Of a stretch of 64,000 nucleotides of DNA, positions 32,740-42,871 are shown in pieces (position 1 is the first letter of the stretch; every line of letters begins with the position of its first letter). Where the stretch lies: assembly GCA_016584495.1 (NCBI GenBank), contig WAID01000015.1, positions 930,501 to 994,500 on the forward strand. Direction: 5' to 3'. The position numbers and the translations under genes were made by a program. The notes beneath the pieces were generated by a model, which made no database searches, was not told where the DNA came from, and saw nothing but the letters and a program-made list of their open reading frames with translations. This stretch comes from Celoporthe dispersa. Its lineage: Eukaryota > Ascomycota > Sordariomycetes > Diaporthales > Cryphonectriaceae.

Positions 32740-34417
32740 ATGGCGAACAACCACAGACAAGGGGTCAACCCTCTCCGCCCTTACTATGTCCCTCCTACGA
32801 TCGGCGAATCCAACATCGAACCGTCCAACATCCCCGGTCCCAACGCCTTCTCCCGCTCAGCAAATGGCTCCTCGCCCTCCGCCAAGTACGCGTCAAAGGC
32901 ACGCGACATGTTTTCGGATCTTGATTACAAGGACTACATCTCTGAACCATCACCTTCGGTCGTTGGAAACATCAAGGAGGTGATCAACGAGCTCATGTGG
33001 AAATACACCACCGTGTTCCTGGCGCAGCCCTTCGACGCTGCCAAGTTGATCCTGCAGGTGCGGACCCAGGACGACGTTGGTGCCATGGGAACCTCGCCCA
33101 GCCTGCCGGCCTCGCCGGTGGTCTCCAGGCAGTCGAGCTTCAAGGCATCTTCATACGGCGAGGTATGTAATGAACCCAGGAAAGCAGGCCGCGGCAGGGC
33201 ACGAGAAATTTTGCGCATGACGCGGCGGGCTGACTGAAAACACAGCTCTCGGATTCAGAAGGCGACGAGCCGGCGTACTTCACCTCGACTGTTCCCCATA
33301 CACCCTCACCAGCACGTACACGGAGGAGACGATCCATAACACCGCCACCAGAAACACCAAAGACCGCGAAGAAGACCACCCTGCCGCCCCACATGCTCAA
33401 CATCCGCCGGCCCGACTCGATTACAGAGGTCATGTCGCAGTTGTGGCAGAACGAGGGAGCATGGGGCGTGTGCAAGGGGACAAATGCTACCTTCGTCTAC
33501 AAGGTGTTACAGTCGCTCCTGGAAGGCTGGTCAAGGAGTCTGCTGTGCGCACTCCTCGACGTGCCGGATCTCGGCCTCAAGACGGATATGGACCGCCTGG
33601 TGGATATTGCATCCCCTTACCCCTGGGCCTCTCTGTGTGTCGCGGCCGCAGCTGCCGTGATCACAAACCTCATCCTTTCTCCGCTGGACCTCGTCCGTAC
33701 AAGGTGAGTCTCGGAAAAGTGCCGATGCTGATGAGCAGCTGTAGCTGACGACGCCCTGTTAGGTCCATAATAACATCAACATCACGGGGTCCGCGGCGGA
33801 CACTAGGCATACTACGCTCTTTACCTTCGTACATGTGTCCGTCAAGCCTTGTGCTTCCTACTGCCCTCCACGCCTTCACCCAGCCCATCCTCCGTCTGTC
33901 GACACCCTTAGTTCTGCGGACCAAGTTTATGATTGATAGTGAGGTGTCACCGACGACCTTCTCGCTCGCAAAGTTCTGCTCCTCAACAGTCGCTCTTTTC
34001 GTCAACCTCCCGCTGGAGACGGTGCTTCGTCGGGGTCAGGTCGCCGTGCTGAGCTCGCCACAGTATGTCCGCGCCATCGAGGGAGGCGGCAGCTCCGTCA
34101 AGAGCAGCCGGGGCAGCGAGGATAAGGGAGCCGCGACAGCTTCGCTTGAGACGATCGTAACGCCAGGGAAATACGACGGCGTATTCGGCACCATGTATAC
34201 GATCGTCAACGAGGAAGGATCCAGAGCTGTCCCGCCGACACCTGCAGCGAGGACACGGGCTGCCTCTAAGAAGGGCAAGCCGCGGGTTGCCGAGACCGTA
34301 TACCGACGGGGTCAGGGCGTCGAGGGACTGTGGAGGGGATGGAAGGTCAACTGGTGGGGATTGGTTGGGCTGTGGGCAGCTGCGAATGTGGGAGGCGGAG
34401 GAGACGGGGAGTTCTGA
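32740..34417 (+). CDS. UGO1: mitochondrial fusion and transport protein UGO1
   Basis: Three exons, 32740-33162, 33246-33703, 33763-34417, 511 residues, frame intact. It opens with NPLRPYYVPP and a DLDYKDYI segment typical of fungal Ugo1, then carries degenerate mitochondrial-carrier signatures: QPFDAAKLILQ, SPLDLVRTR and LPLETVLRR. Long polar insertions (PHTPSPARTRRR, a charged segment near 34090-34290) separate the carrier-like repeats, unlike true transporters. The C-terminus returns to a carrier-like GVEGLWRGWKVNWWGLVG. Yeast Ugo1 is an outer-membrane protein linking Fzo1 and Mgm1 in mitochondrial fusion; the same role is inferred. Confidence 0.9.
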
Positions 34418-34603
34418 TCGGGTCTGCTTGGGCTCCGCTCGTGCGAAGACTGTGAACGAGACTCTGGTCCTCACATTCACGCAGAAAGAACAACAAAGAG
34501 GGTGTGGCAGAAGCAAGCGGGTTTCCAATGGTTAAATTGCTCTCTACTCATGAATGACGGTATGATATCCCCGCTTCGATCGTTGTATTATGTATATTTG
34601 GAA

Positions 34604-34660
34604 GCGCCAAATTTCGAGGGTAGATTTGATTCAGAAAGGGGGTAACTAGCAGTGTCTGGT
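34604..34660 (+). repeat. diverged dispersed repeat, copy 1
   Basis: Shares about 55 bp with 38084-38130: GAAGCGC, then AATTTCGAGGGTA, then ATTCA and AACTAGC/GACTAGC. Most differences are G/A or C/T changes. May be a relic of a transposable element. Confidence 0.5.
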
Positions 34661-35057
34661 TAAGATCACTGCTAGCACACTTTCAATGAAGTTTCTTTTC
34701 CAGGCCGCCACAAAACATATTCCTTGCTTAGCAGTGTGACTCGATGAGATGATGACTTGGTTATCTTGATATCCTCGAAGAAGTGTTCAAGGCCACGATT
34801 GATGGATGTGCCTGTTTACTTGGGCAAATATCGGTCGGTACCATGGTAATAATTTGACAAGGGCTTGAAAGAGCCGCCTTCAGCATGAGAATTGAAGCTA
34901 TTTACACGCGCAAGAAAGGTATCGTGGACCTAAAGATGCCGATAGTGATTGAAAGAACTTGTGTGTCAAGTGCAGTATTCATCATCCCTTCATATATCCC
35001 ATAGCCACCCTGAACGGATAGCCGCACAAGTCCATACTCTCCCACTCTTCTCTTTTG

Positions 35058-35085
<28 letters not shown>
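35058..35085 (+). repeat. (CT)14 microsatellite in AA9 3' UTR
   Basis: 28 bases of perfect CT, beginning 4 bases beyond the AA9 stop codon, so the AA9 mRNA would carry a GA repeat at the start of its 3' UTR. Confidence 0.9.
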
Positions 35086-35088
<3 letters not shown>

Positions 35089-35090
<2 letters not shown>

Positions 35091-36592
35091 AGAGACACTG
35101 CGCATAGTACGCATTTTCTGTAGTGCAGGTCCCACTCGCGCAGACCGTCGGCCCCGTCCAGCCACTGCCACCGCACTGTCCATACAGGCTCTGCCCGCTG
35201 GTGGCCGCCGCCGAGGTCGCCGACGTGGTCACAGCAGGCGTGCTGGTGGTGACCAGTGTGGTGGAGGTGCTGGCGACGGAGCTCGAGGAGGTGCTGGTCG
35301 CGGTCGAGCTGGCGGCGGTCGTGGTGGCGGACGTGCTCGCGACCGAGGACGCGCTGGTGCTGGCGGCGCCGGGGGTGATGGCGGAGCTGGTGACGGTGGC
35401 GGTCGAGCTAGTCTGCTCTACGGAGCTGGGGAAGCCGCTGTACAGCGTTGGGCCCGGGATGGTGTAGTTCTCGGAGGTAACGTAGATGTCGTAGCTGGGA
35501 AGATTTTGGCTTTAGCATTAGCCTGAAGGCTTCCTTCAAGGCATCTTTTTCTTTCTTCTTCTTCTTCGGAGTATAGATGCATGGTTCACTAGGTGGTGGA
35601 AGAGGGAAAGGGAAAACAATCAGTCGTTTCAACATACAGGATACCAGGGTCCGTCTCATGATAGAGGTCCGTTCCGTATGTCCCGCTCGGCAGCAGGGTG
35701 CCCGTCCCCGAGATGGCCAGGTTGAAGCACTGCGGGTAGTTCTGGGCCCCGTCCTCGGACTCGGCGCTGTGCAGGGCGATGATCTCGGTTCGCAGGACGT
35801 AGTTTCCAGGGAGAAGCTCCTCGGGGATCTGCACGAGCCAGGTGCTGTTGTTGTTGATGAAGACGTCGTCGCCCCAGATGCCCGGGTCCGAGCCGTTGAG
35901 GTAACCCACCTGGTCGATCTTGAAGAACTCGAGAGTCGTCTTGTCGACCTGGGGTCAAGGTCAGCAGGAGTCAGTGCGAGGGTCAGATTGAGGCCCCTAC
36001 AGTTTCACAGTCGCCGTTGCAGGCAGCTAGATAATCAAGCATCGGGCCTTTGTGGCTGTCGGGCCAGGGAATCGCCCATTGGATCGAGATGGATTGGCCA
36101 GCGACTACGGTTGCGTGTCCACCCGCAGGAGTAGCATTCTTGTGGCTAAATGCATCACCATATTAATTAATTACTTTTTCTTGGCAGATAGGGTATTGAA
36201 GGAGGAGAGCCGCCGAGGAGGCCTTGTATAAAGCGACGTGCAGTCCCCCTCCCTGGAGAAAGACTGAGGACAAGAACTGTTCCATGTTGGAAAACTGACC
36301 AGATGATATCTCCAGTCTGGTAGGCGTCCGGAGCAACAAAGCCATTATCAGTGTCGTCAGCTGTCCAGCCCACCACGATGGGAGGGTCCGTCAGGTATGG
36401 GTCGACAGTAGGGTCATAGCCTTGCCACCATACTCCGTCTATGACGAGGTTGTTCACATGGGCTATCAAGTGTTCTGTCAGTGCGTTGCTCATGCCTCGC
36501 GGTGGGCGTGGCGGTGCTTGGAACCTACAGTGGGCTATGACGGTCGTGGTGGTGGCGAGGGCACCGAGTATGGACCGCGAGAGGATAGCCAT
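35089..36592 (-). CDS. AA9 lytic polysaccharide monooxygenase with CBM1
   Basis: Five exons: 36592-36529, 36462-36300, 36145-36001, 35948-35638, 35494-35089, 362 residues, frame intact. The signal peptide (MAILSRSILGALATTTTVIA) ends exactly before His21, the first copper ligand; intron 1 interrupts codon 22, and correct splicing gives mature HSHVNNLVIDGV. DIICHKNATPAGGHA supplies the second copper His (H86), and NYPQCFNL supplies the axial Tyr. A Ser/Thr/Ala-rich linker leads to a C-terminal CBM1 (LYGQCGGSGWTGPTVC ... NAYYAQCL). The secreted copper enzyme cleaves cellulose oxidatively. A TATAAA on the coding strand at 36796-36791, about 200 bp upstream, is a plausible TATA box. Confidence 0.97.
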
Positions 36593-39336
36593 GATGGATT
36601 CGACCGAATGGAGACGACTGGCCGCCGATGACGATCCTGTTCAGTCAACAACGAGGCGGGACAGGGAAACAAGACCTTGGGTATTAGGAAAGCGGATCAC
36701 AGCTGTCCGGTGGGATGGTCCTGTGCTGCCCAGGTTTTCGTCTAGAACCAAGCACAGGAATGACTTGAAGAAGGAAATAGAATCACAACTTTATATTCTA
36801 TATACGGTAGGCAGCTTGGCTCAGACGTGACACCTACCGTATTCGGTCTCTGTACCTATCCCCCAGGAGGCCCGTTCCTGAGCAGGAAGTCTTCCATCAA
36901 TGAGATGGCGCCAGGGATGCCTTCAGATCCGACCAGATGCTGCAATTGCTTTTTTTCCCCCTTCTCTTTTTTTTTGTAAAAGGCCGGCTAGATTTTCCAC
37001 CCTAGGACCCACGTGCGATGTCTCGACCTCTTTTGCGACATGGCCGCGCGTGCCCAGGCCGCCCCGAGGTGGTCCTAGCTTCCAATCCTAGAGGGGGGCT
37101 CGAATGGGACCTCGAAGAGGGCCAGCCTGGAAGCATCACTTGCCCATCCCGGGACCTGCGGAACGTGGTCGTCCTGCCGTCGTTTCGACATGTCTCACAA
37201 GGAACCATTGGGGCGCCGCAACAGGTCGGCTGTGGCCCGACAAGCACACTGACTTCTCGGCTTCAGAGGGAGCCATACTAGTCCACGCCAGGGGCCCCAA
37301 GGCATCATTGGCCTGCGCGGGCCCGGTGAGGAGTTCTGATCCTTGCATGGGCGTGGTGGAGTGACATTCACACTCGTCGTCAGCCTCTTGATGCCAGATG
37401 CGGTAAGTTCGGGCCCCAATCTTCCATGCCAAGACCTGGGGATGCATGGGGCGAGGGGAGTCGAGGCTGGTATTTGGCCAATACGACGAGCCATCGGCAG
37501 CAGGAGAATTGGGCCCTAGTGTGATCACGACGGCGCGACGGGGGCGACCGAATGTTGCCCTGCCATGGGATGGATTTGTTTCCCGGTAGAGATGGTACCA
37601 TAGTACGTATGGTCGAGACAGAAGAACCGGGATCCCATCACCTGAGCGCGCGTAGGAGCTGGCCTAGCCTCGTGAGGCGGCACGCAATCAACTGCTCCGA
37701 AGAATGGACAGCTCGAAAATCCCGGTTGAGGATCGCTGATGGCCTGCAGAAGAAAATGCCCGTCGGTACCAGGGTGTGTTGGGAACCATGTCGCACAACT
37801 TTGTTTCGACGTCTTTCGTGGTTGAGCTCCGTCAGGCGGACCTAAAGAACTCGGACATGCCTTTTCAAGTTCCTCCGCCAATGGCTCGCCTGAAGTAAAT
37901 TAAGTCTCACCCCTGAACTTGAGATCTTGACGCCCTCATAGGCTGAGCAGTTTTCGTGTCTTGCTTTTGAAAAGAAAAAAAAAAGAAAAGTCCAGGGAAA
38001 AGCATATTAGCGGTAGCACGTCCGCTCGACCGACGTAGATCAAGAAGAATATTTGCTGCCGCCGCCATTCAATATACATTAGAAGCGCTGAATTTCGAGG
38101 GTAAATCTAATTCACAAAAAGGTGACTAGCTTCTTTAGGCTTAGCTGTACTCGCTGCTAAACCACGGCCCTCTCGTAACCATTGTGACATTCCCAAGCAT
38201 TTGCATCCTCCACTGGATCGGTCAACCACACTGGCATTTCTACATCAGCATCACAGAGGACCCTTTATTGACCTATCTCTGACACAACACTCTAAAACGC
38301 CCACCTCGCTATCTGTGGCGTCTATCTGTGACCCATGATGGCGCAGAAAGTGCTCTTCGTATTCTCGACTATTTAGCCAGATATCCTTTCTCGTCTAGCA
38401 GCCAGCCTCACAAGAAGATAACCGGGAATGCGTAGAACCCAGCCGACCCGGCAGTCCGGTATGAATATCACTGCCACTAGGATGGCGCGAAGAGAATGTG
38501 TCGATATGCTCCTATTGGCGAGCGTATAAGCACAACCTGTAAATTAGGCTGCGAGTAGTATGCGAAGATCGTCCTCTTGATAAATAGGCATTGGCAGACT
38601 AGCGGTGTTCAAGACTTTAGCAATAACCTCCTAAGATATCATAACTATAAGCTAGTAACGGTTCTAATTTTAGATCCAAATTCGTCGCTAATAGAAGATT
38701 GATTCTTGTCCTAATAACGTTGAGAAATAGGTTGAGAAGTTGTTTTCCTGCTCAGCACAATTTTCAGAAAATTGCTGCTATCTTGGGTAGCGATTTCAAT
38801 CTCAATCAAGTGTATAGTGCTACAGCTAACAAGAGCGCAAATATACCCTTTCATAGGTAATATGCAACGTATCACTGGATGCCATCGATACTATATTTAG
38901 CTAGGACGATAAGCCAATATTGTTAGCTTCCTCACCTTTGCAAGAAATAGCTTTCTTCCCATGTTGCCTAGAAAAATATGCCTCCGACTGCTGGGCATAT
39001 GCGAAACGATCAGGCCAAGCTTCACTGCCAGAAGTATGGCCATCTATCTGCTACAGAAGTTTCTCGAGCGCCTTAAGTATCTAAAATTTTAGGGTTTGGG
39101 GCAATAAATACTCTATCATCTACAGGCAAAAATTATGCATGATAATGCGCAATTGCAACCTTTCTTGAAATAGTTTTTAGATTAAACCTGATGCTATGCT
39201 TTCAGCTTTCCCAACGACCGCGCCGAGATTAAAAATTGACTTCAGCTTCAATCCGTCTATTAATAATGCATCTAAATCACCTAAGATCACTTTAAATCAC
39301 CCAACATCCAGCCCCTTTTTCAATCATGCATCTTCT
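36593..39336. other. 2.7-kb gene-free region, AT-rich in its right half
   Basis: 37.0-37.9 kb is GC-richer with overlapping short ORFs on both strands but no domain. From about 37.9 to 39.3 kb the sequence is AT-rich, full of TA steps (e.g. CTAAGATATCATAACTATA near 38630) and poor in long ORFs, as expected of a degenerate, possibly RIP-mutated element. Includes repeat copy 2. No intact transposase seen. Confidence 0.45.
38084..38130 (+). repeat. diverged dispersed repeat, copy 2
   Basis: Matches 34604-34660 in the same orientation, 3.5 kb away: AGAAGCGC then AATTTCGAGGGTAAAT. Lies inside the AT-rich degenerate stretch. Confidence 0.5.
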
Positions 39337-42300
39337 CTACTCCTCGTCCTCGGCTGCGGCCTTCTCGACCAAGTAATACCGGTCGTGACCTGTCTCGGAG
39401 CTGTGGTCGTGCTCAATAGCCACCTTGTTGAGAGACAACAGCGCGTTCTCGAGGATGGTGTCCTTCTTATGCCTATCCTTCCTGCCGAGGTCGTTGAGCC
39501 ACTGGATCTTGTTGAGGATGTAGTACGTGATAGCAATGAAGATAGTGACACCAATAGAATACGCCCAGACGAGCACGACAGTGACAATATCTGTCCAGCC
39601 GTTGCTGCTGTTCTCGAAGGAGTCGCTCGGGTGCGTGTACATGACACCACCACCGCTGCCAGACAGCCAGCCGAAGAGACAGAAGATGGTCGCCAGAGCG
39701 TCAACCACGAAAATGGCGCCCACGAGCTGCCACGAGGGCCAGGTCTTGCCGCCACGGGTGACGAAGATGAGCCAGTTCTCCGTGAGTGCGATCTCGAGGA
39801 AGAGAACCTCCTGGATAGATCCGAAGTTCTGGATGATACCGCCGTTGGTGAGAAACATGGTGCCGCGCACAATCCAGGTGGCGATGGCGAGCTCGAACCC
39901 GAGGATCACGCTGATGACCCAGATCTTGCTGAGCTGCCATTCGACGGGTCTCGGCTCGACGTGGGCATTGTCGTAAGCAACGGCGACAGTGGCCAAGTCT
40001 GCAAAGAGGGCGATGAAGACAATCAGGTCGGGGCGGACGGTCTCGTTCAGGATAATCATGGACGTGGTAAGGTAGATCTCGAGATGGAGACACAGGGCGA
40101 TACGGTACTGGATATAAGCCTTCATACGCTGGAAGATCTGTCGGGCCGTCTTGATAGAGAGAATAATCGTGCTCAGGCCAGGAGCCAGGAACACGATATC
40201 AGCGGCTGCCTGTGCAGCCTCGGATGAGCCCTCAACTGCGATACCACAGTCGGCCTTCTTGAGGGATGGAGCGTCGTTGACACCTGTAAGACAGATATTA
40301 GCATATTGTGACTTTTCTCAACTCAAAGACTTTACAAGGTTACAATCGAGCGCTTACCATCACCAGTCATGGCGGTCAGGGAACCTCTCTGCTGCAGCAT
40401 CTCTACGACCTGATACTTATGCTCGGGGAACACCTCGGCAAAACCATCGGCACGCTCGATGAGATCATGCTGGAGAGCACCAGAGAGACCAGAGTTGAAG
40501 AGCTTGTTGGCGTTGTAGACCTTGGTTCCCATGCTCAGCATCTTGCAACTATGATGTATCTCTGTCAGTCAAAATTTGCTTCCTTATAATCGAAAGCAGG
40601 TCCAATGTCATCACTTACGTTTCCTTAGCAATAGCAATAGCATCACCAGTCAACATCTTGACAGGAACACCTTCAACACAGTCAGCAAGATTATCCTGAG
40701 CAGGTCGGGTTATTCAAATAGTAAGACGTACCCAGAGCCTGCGCCTCGAGAATGGTCTGGGCAGTGTCCTCACGGGGCGGGTCAAACATGGAGATCATTC
40801 CCAGCAGTTGCCAAGGCTCATCGTTCTTCTTAACAGCCACACCAAGAGACCGGAAGCCACGAGCAGCAAACTCCTTGGCCTTCAGGTTGTACAGGCTGCG
40901 GACATCCTCGGTGGTGTCGGCCAGCTGGACAACAGCTCTCGGCGCACCCTTGGCACAGATATACCTGTCGTCTCCGAGACGGCACTCGCAAGTAATGCGC
41001 TTGGAGACGGGATCAAATGGGGTGAACTTGTCCGTAGTCCAACCCTGTCGGAGAATCTCGCGAGCCTTGGGGTACCGCTTCAGGGTCAAGATGGTAATTT
41101 TGTCGATAGGATCCAGCGACTGGATGTTGTGAGAACTGGCAAGGGCTGCCACGGCCATCATCCAGTTGACATCCTGGCCTTCTGCGACATATGGCTCACG
41201 GATGGAGAGCTTGTTCGCGGTTAGTGTGCCAGTCTTGTCAGAGCACAGCACGTTGACGCCCTGGAATTTTGTCAGTCAAGTCTCGGGACATAATCTCAAG
41301 AGGTTTGGGAGGGAAAAAAAGAGGACTCACAGCCAGAGACTCGATGGCAGTCAGCTTCTGGACGATAGCCTTCTGCTTGGCCAAGTATGCAGCACCGACA
41401 GCCAAAGTGGTCGTGGTGACGACAGGCAGACCGACAGGAACACCAATAATGAAGAGCACCAAAGCGTAGTCGAGGAGCGTCTGAACACCAGGGGGAGGCA
41501 ATGTGGATGTGGCGGAAGAAGCCGCCGATCCAAGCTGCTAGAATCCAGAACATGACCAGGACGAGCAGACTTGTTCCGATGGTGTCCATGACCTGCTTGA
41601 AGTGTCCGGCGTCCTTGGTACCCTCGACCAGACTGGCTGTCTTTCCGACAAACGAGTACTTTGCCGAGGTCGTGACGATGGCGTAGGCCTTGCCTCGCTT
41701 GCATCCGGTGGTGTAGTAGACGCCATCGCCCATAAACTTATCAACAGCGAGAGACTCTCCGGTAATTGCCGACTGGTCTATGTAGTTGATTACGATCAGT
41801 ACGGTTCTAGATAATCAGCTGAAACTGTGTCAGGTCACACTCACCGCAAGCAATCAGAGAGACACCGTAGTGGATGGACCCGGCATCGTCATCGTCATCC
41901 ATCTCCTTGCCAGCCTTGTCATCGCCGTTGGCCTCATTGGTCGCATTGGGGTCAAACTTGTCCTCATTCTTCAGCTTCTTGAACTCTTCAAAGTCCTGAG
42001 GAGTGTTGTAGTCGCAGATCAGCTGGCAGTCGCCGGGAATGGTCTGTCCTTCTTGCAGAATGACCTGGGTAGGATGAAGCAATTAGCAAGCCTGAAAGCT
42101 GAAGGTCTCTCGGCTGGGAACGACCCACAATATCACCTGGAACCAATTCCCTGGCCAGGATGATCTGTTCTTGACCGTCCCGGACAACAGTTGTCTTCAT
42201 AGCAATATCACCCTTCAGACTGGCAACGACATCTGCTGCCTGCTTTTCCTGGTAGTATCCGACGAATGCGTTCAGAAGCAGAATGCCAACAATGACGCCG

Positions 42301-42871
42301 AAATCGATCCAATCGTTCAAACCAACGGCGAGCAGGGCAGCGATTTCCATGACTATAAACAGGCAACATAGTTTTTAGCACACCTATTAATTCTGGCGCA
42401 TGGGCGTGGCTCGGCCGCTCAACATGAGCAAAGTGTGGTACTTGCTCATCACTCACCATAAAGAATTGGTCCCTCAAAGAAGCCCAGGAACTTGCGGAAC
42501 TGGTTCTCCTTCTCGGCAGTGAGCTCATTCCAGCCGAAACGCTTTCGCCTCTCTGCGACCTCACTGCTGCTGATGCCGGCGTGAATATCAGTCTCGAGCC
42601 AGTGTGCCGGCGCCTTGCCCTCTTGTCCGGCCTGCTGGTTGTCGAACGCCGGGTCCTCGCTCTTCCAGAACTTCCACCACGCGATGGGCTTCTTCTCCTC
42701 CTCCTCTACGCCATTATGTTGTCCGCCGGCATCGAAGTTGGTGATGAAACGGTCGAGGGCCTCGTACTCCCCGAGATCCTTGCCGCCGAGGCCGCCGCTG
42801 CTCGAACTGTTGTCCAAGGCATTGGCCTCGACGTCATCGTCCGGATGGTGTCTGTTGTGGCCGAGAGTCAT
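39337..42871 (-). CDS. plasma-membrane P-type H+-ATPase (PMA family; frame break)
   Basis: Eight exons on the minus strand: 42871-42457, 42352-42129, 42064-41845, 41777-41331, 41260-40732, 40670-40619, 40548-40358, 40283-39337, about 1007 residues. Seen in order: cytoplasmic N-terminus with acidic EEEEKKP and WWKFWKSEDP, FLGFFEGPILYVMEIAALLA (first membrane hairpin), ACDQSAITGES (actuator), LFIIGVPVGLPVV (M4), VLCSDKTGTLT with the phosphorylated Asp, KGAPRAVV (nucleotide site), MLTGD and MTGDGVNDAPSLKKAD (hinge), and the C-terminal six-helix region. It pumps protons out and energises nutrient uptake. It is somewhat longer than the common fungal PMA1 (about 920 residues) and may be a paralogue. 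The frame breaks at the G5 run 41491-41495 (plus strand): one base must be removed so HIASP continues as GVQTLLDYALV. Confidence 0.95.

Larger units (their letters stand above)
34418..35088. other. intergenic with one copy of a diverged repeat
   Basis: Between the UGO1 stop and the AA9 stop (convergent). Contains the repeat copy at about 34604-34660 and the CT microsatellite at 35058-35085. No gene. Confidence 0.5.

Noticed and set aside
37018..37881. GC-richer block with ORFs on both strands
   Set aside because: ORFs overlap one another in several frames without any domain; GC content alone can explain them.
37900..39330. Intact transposon
   Set aside because: AT-rich relic only; no transposase or reverse transcriptase frame and no clear terminal repeats seen.
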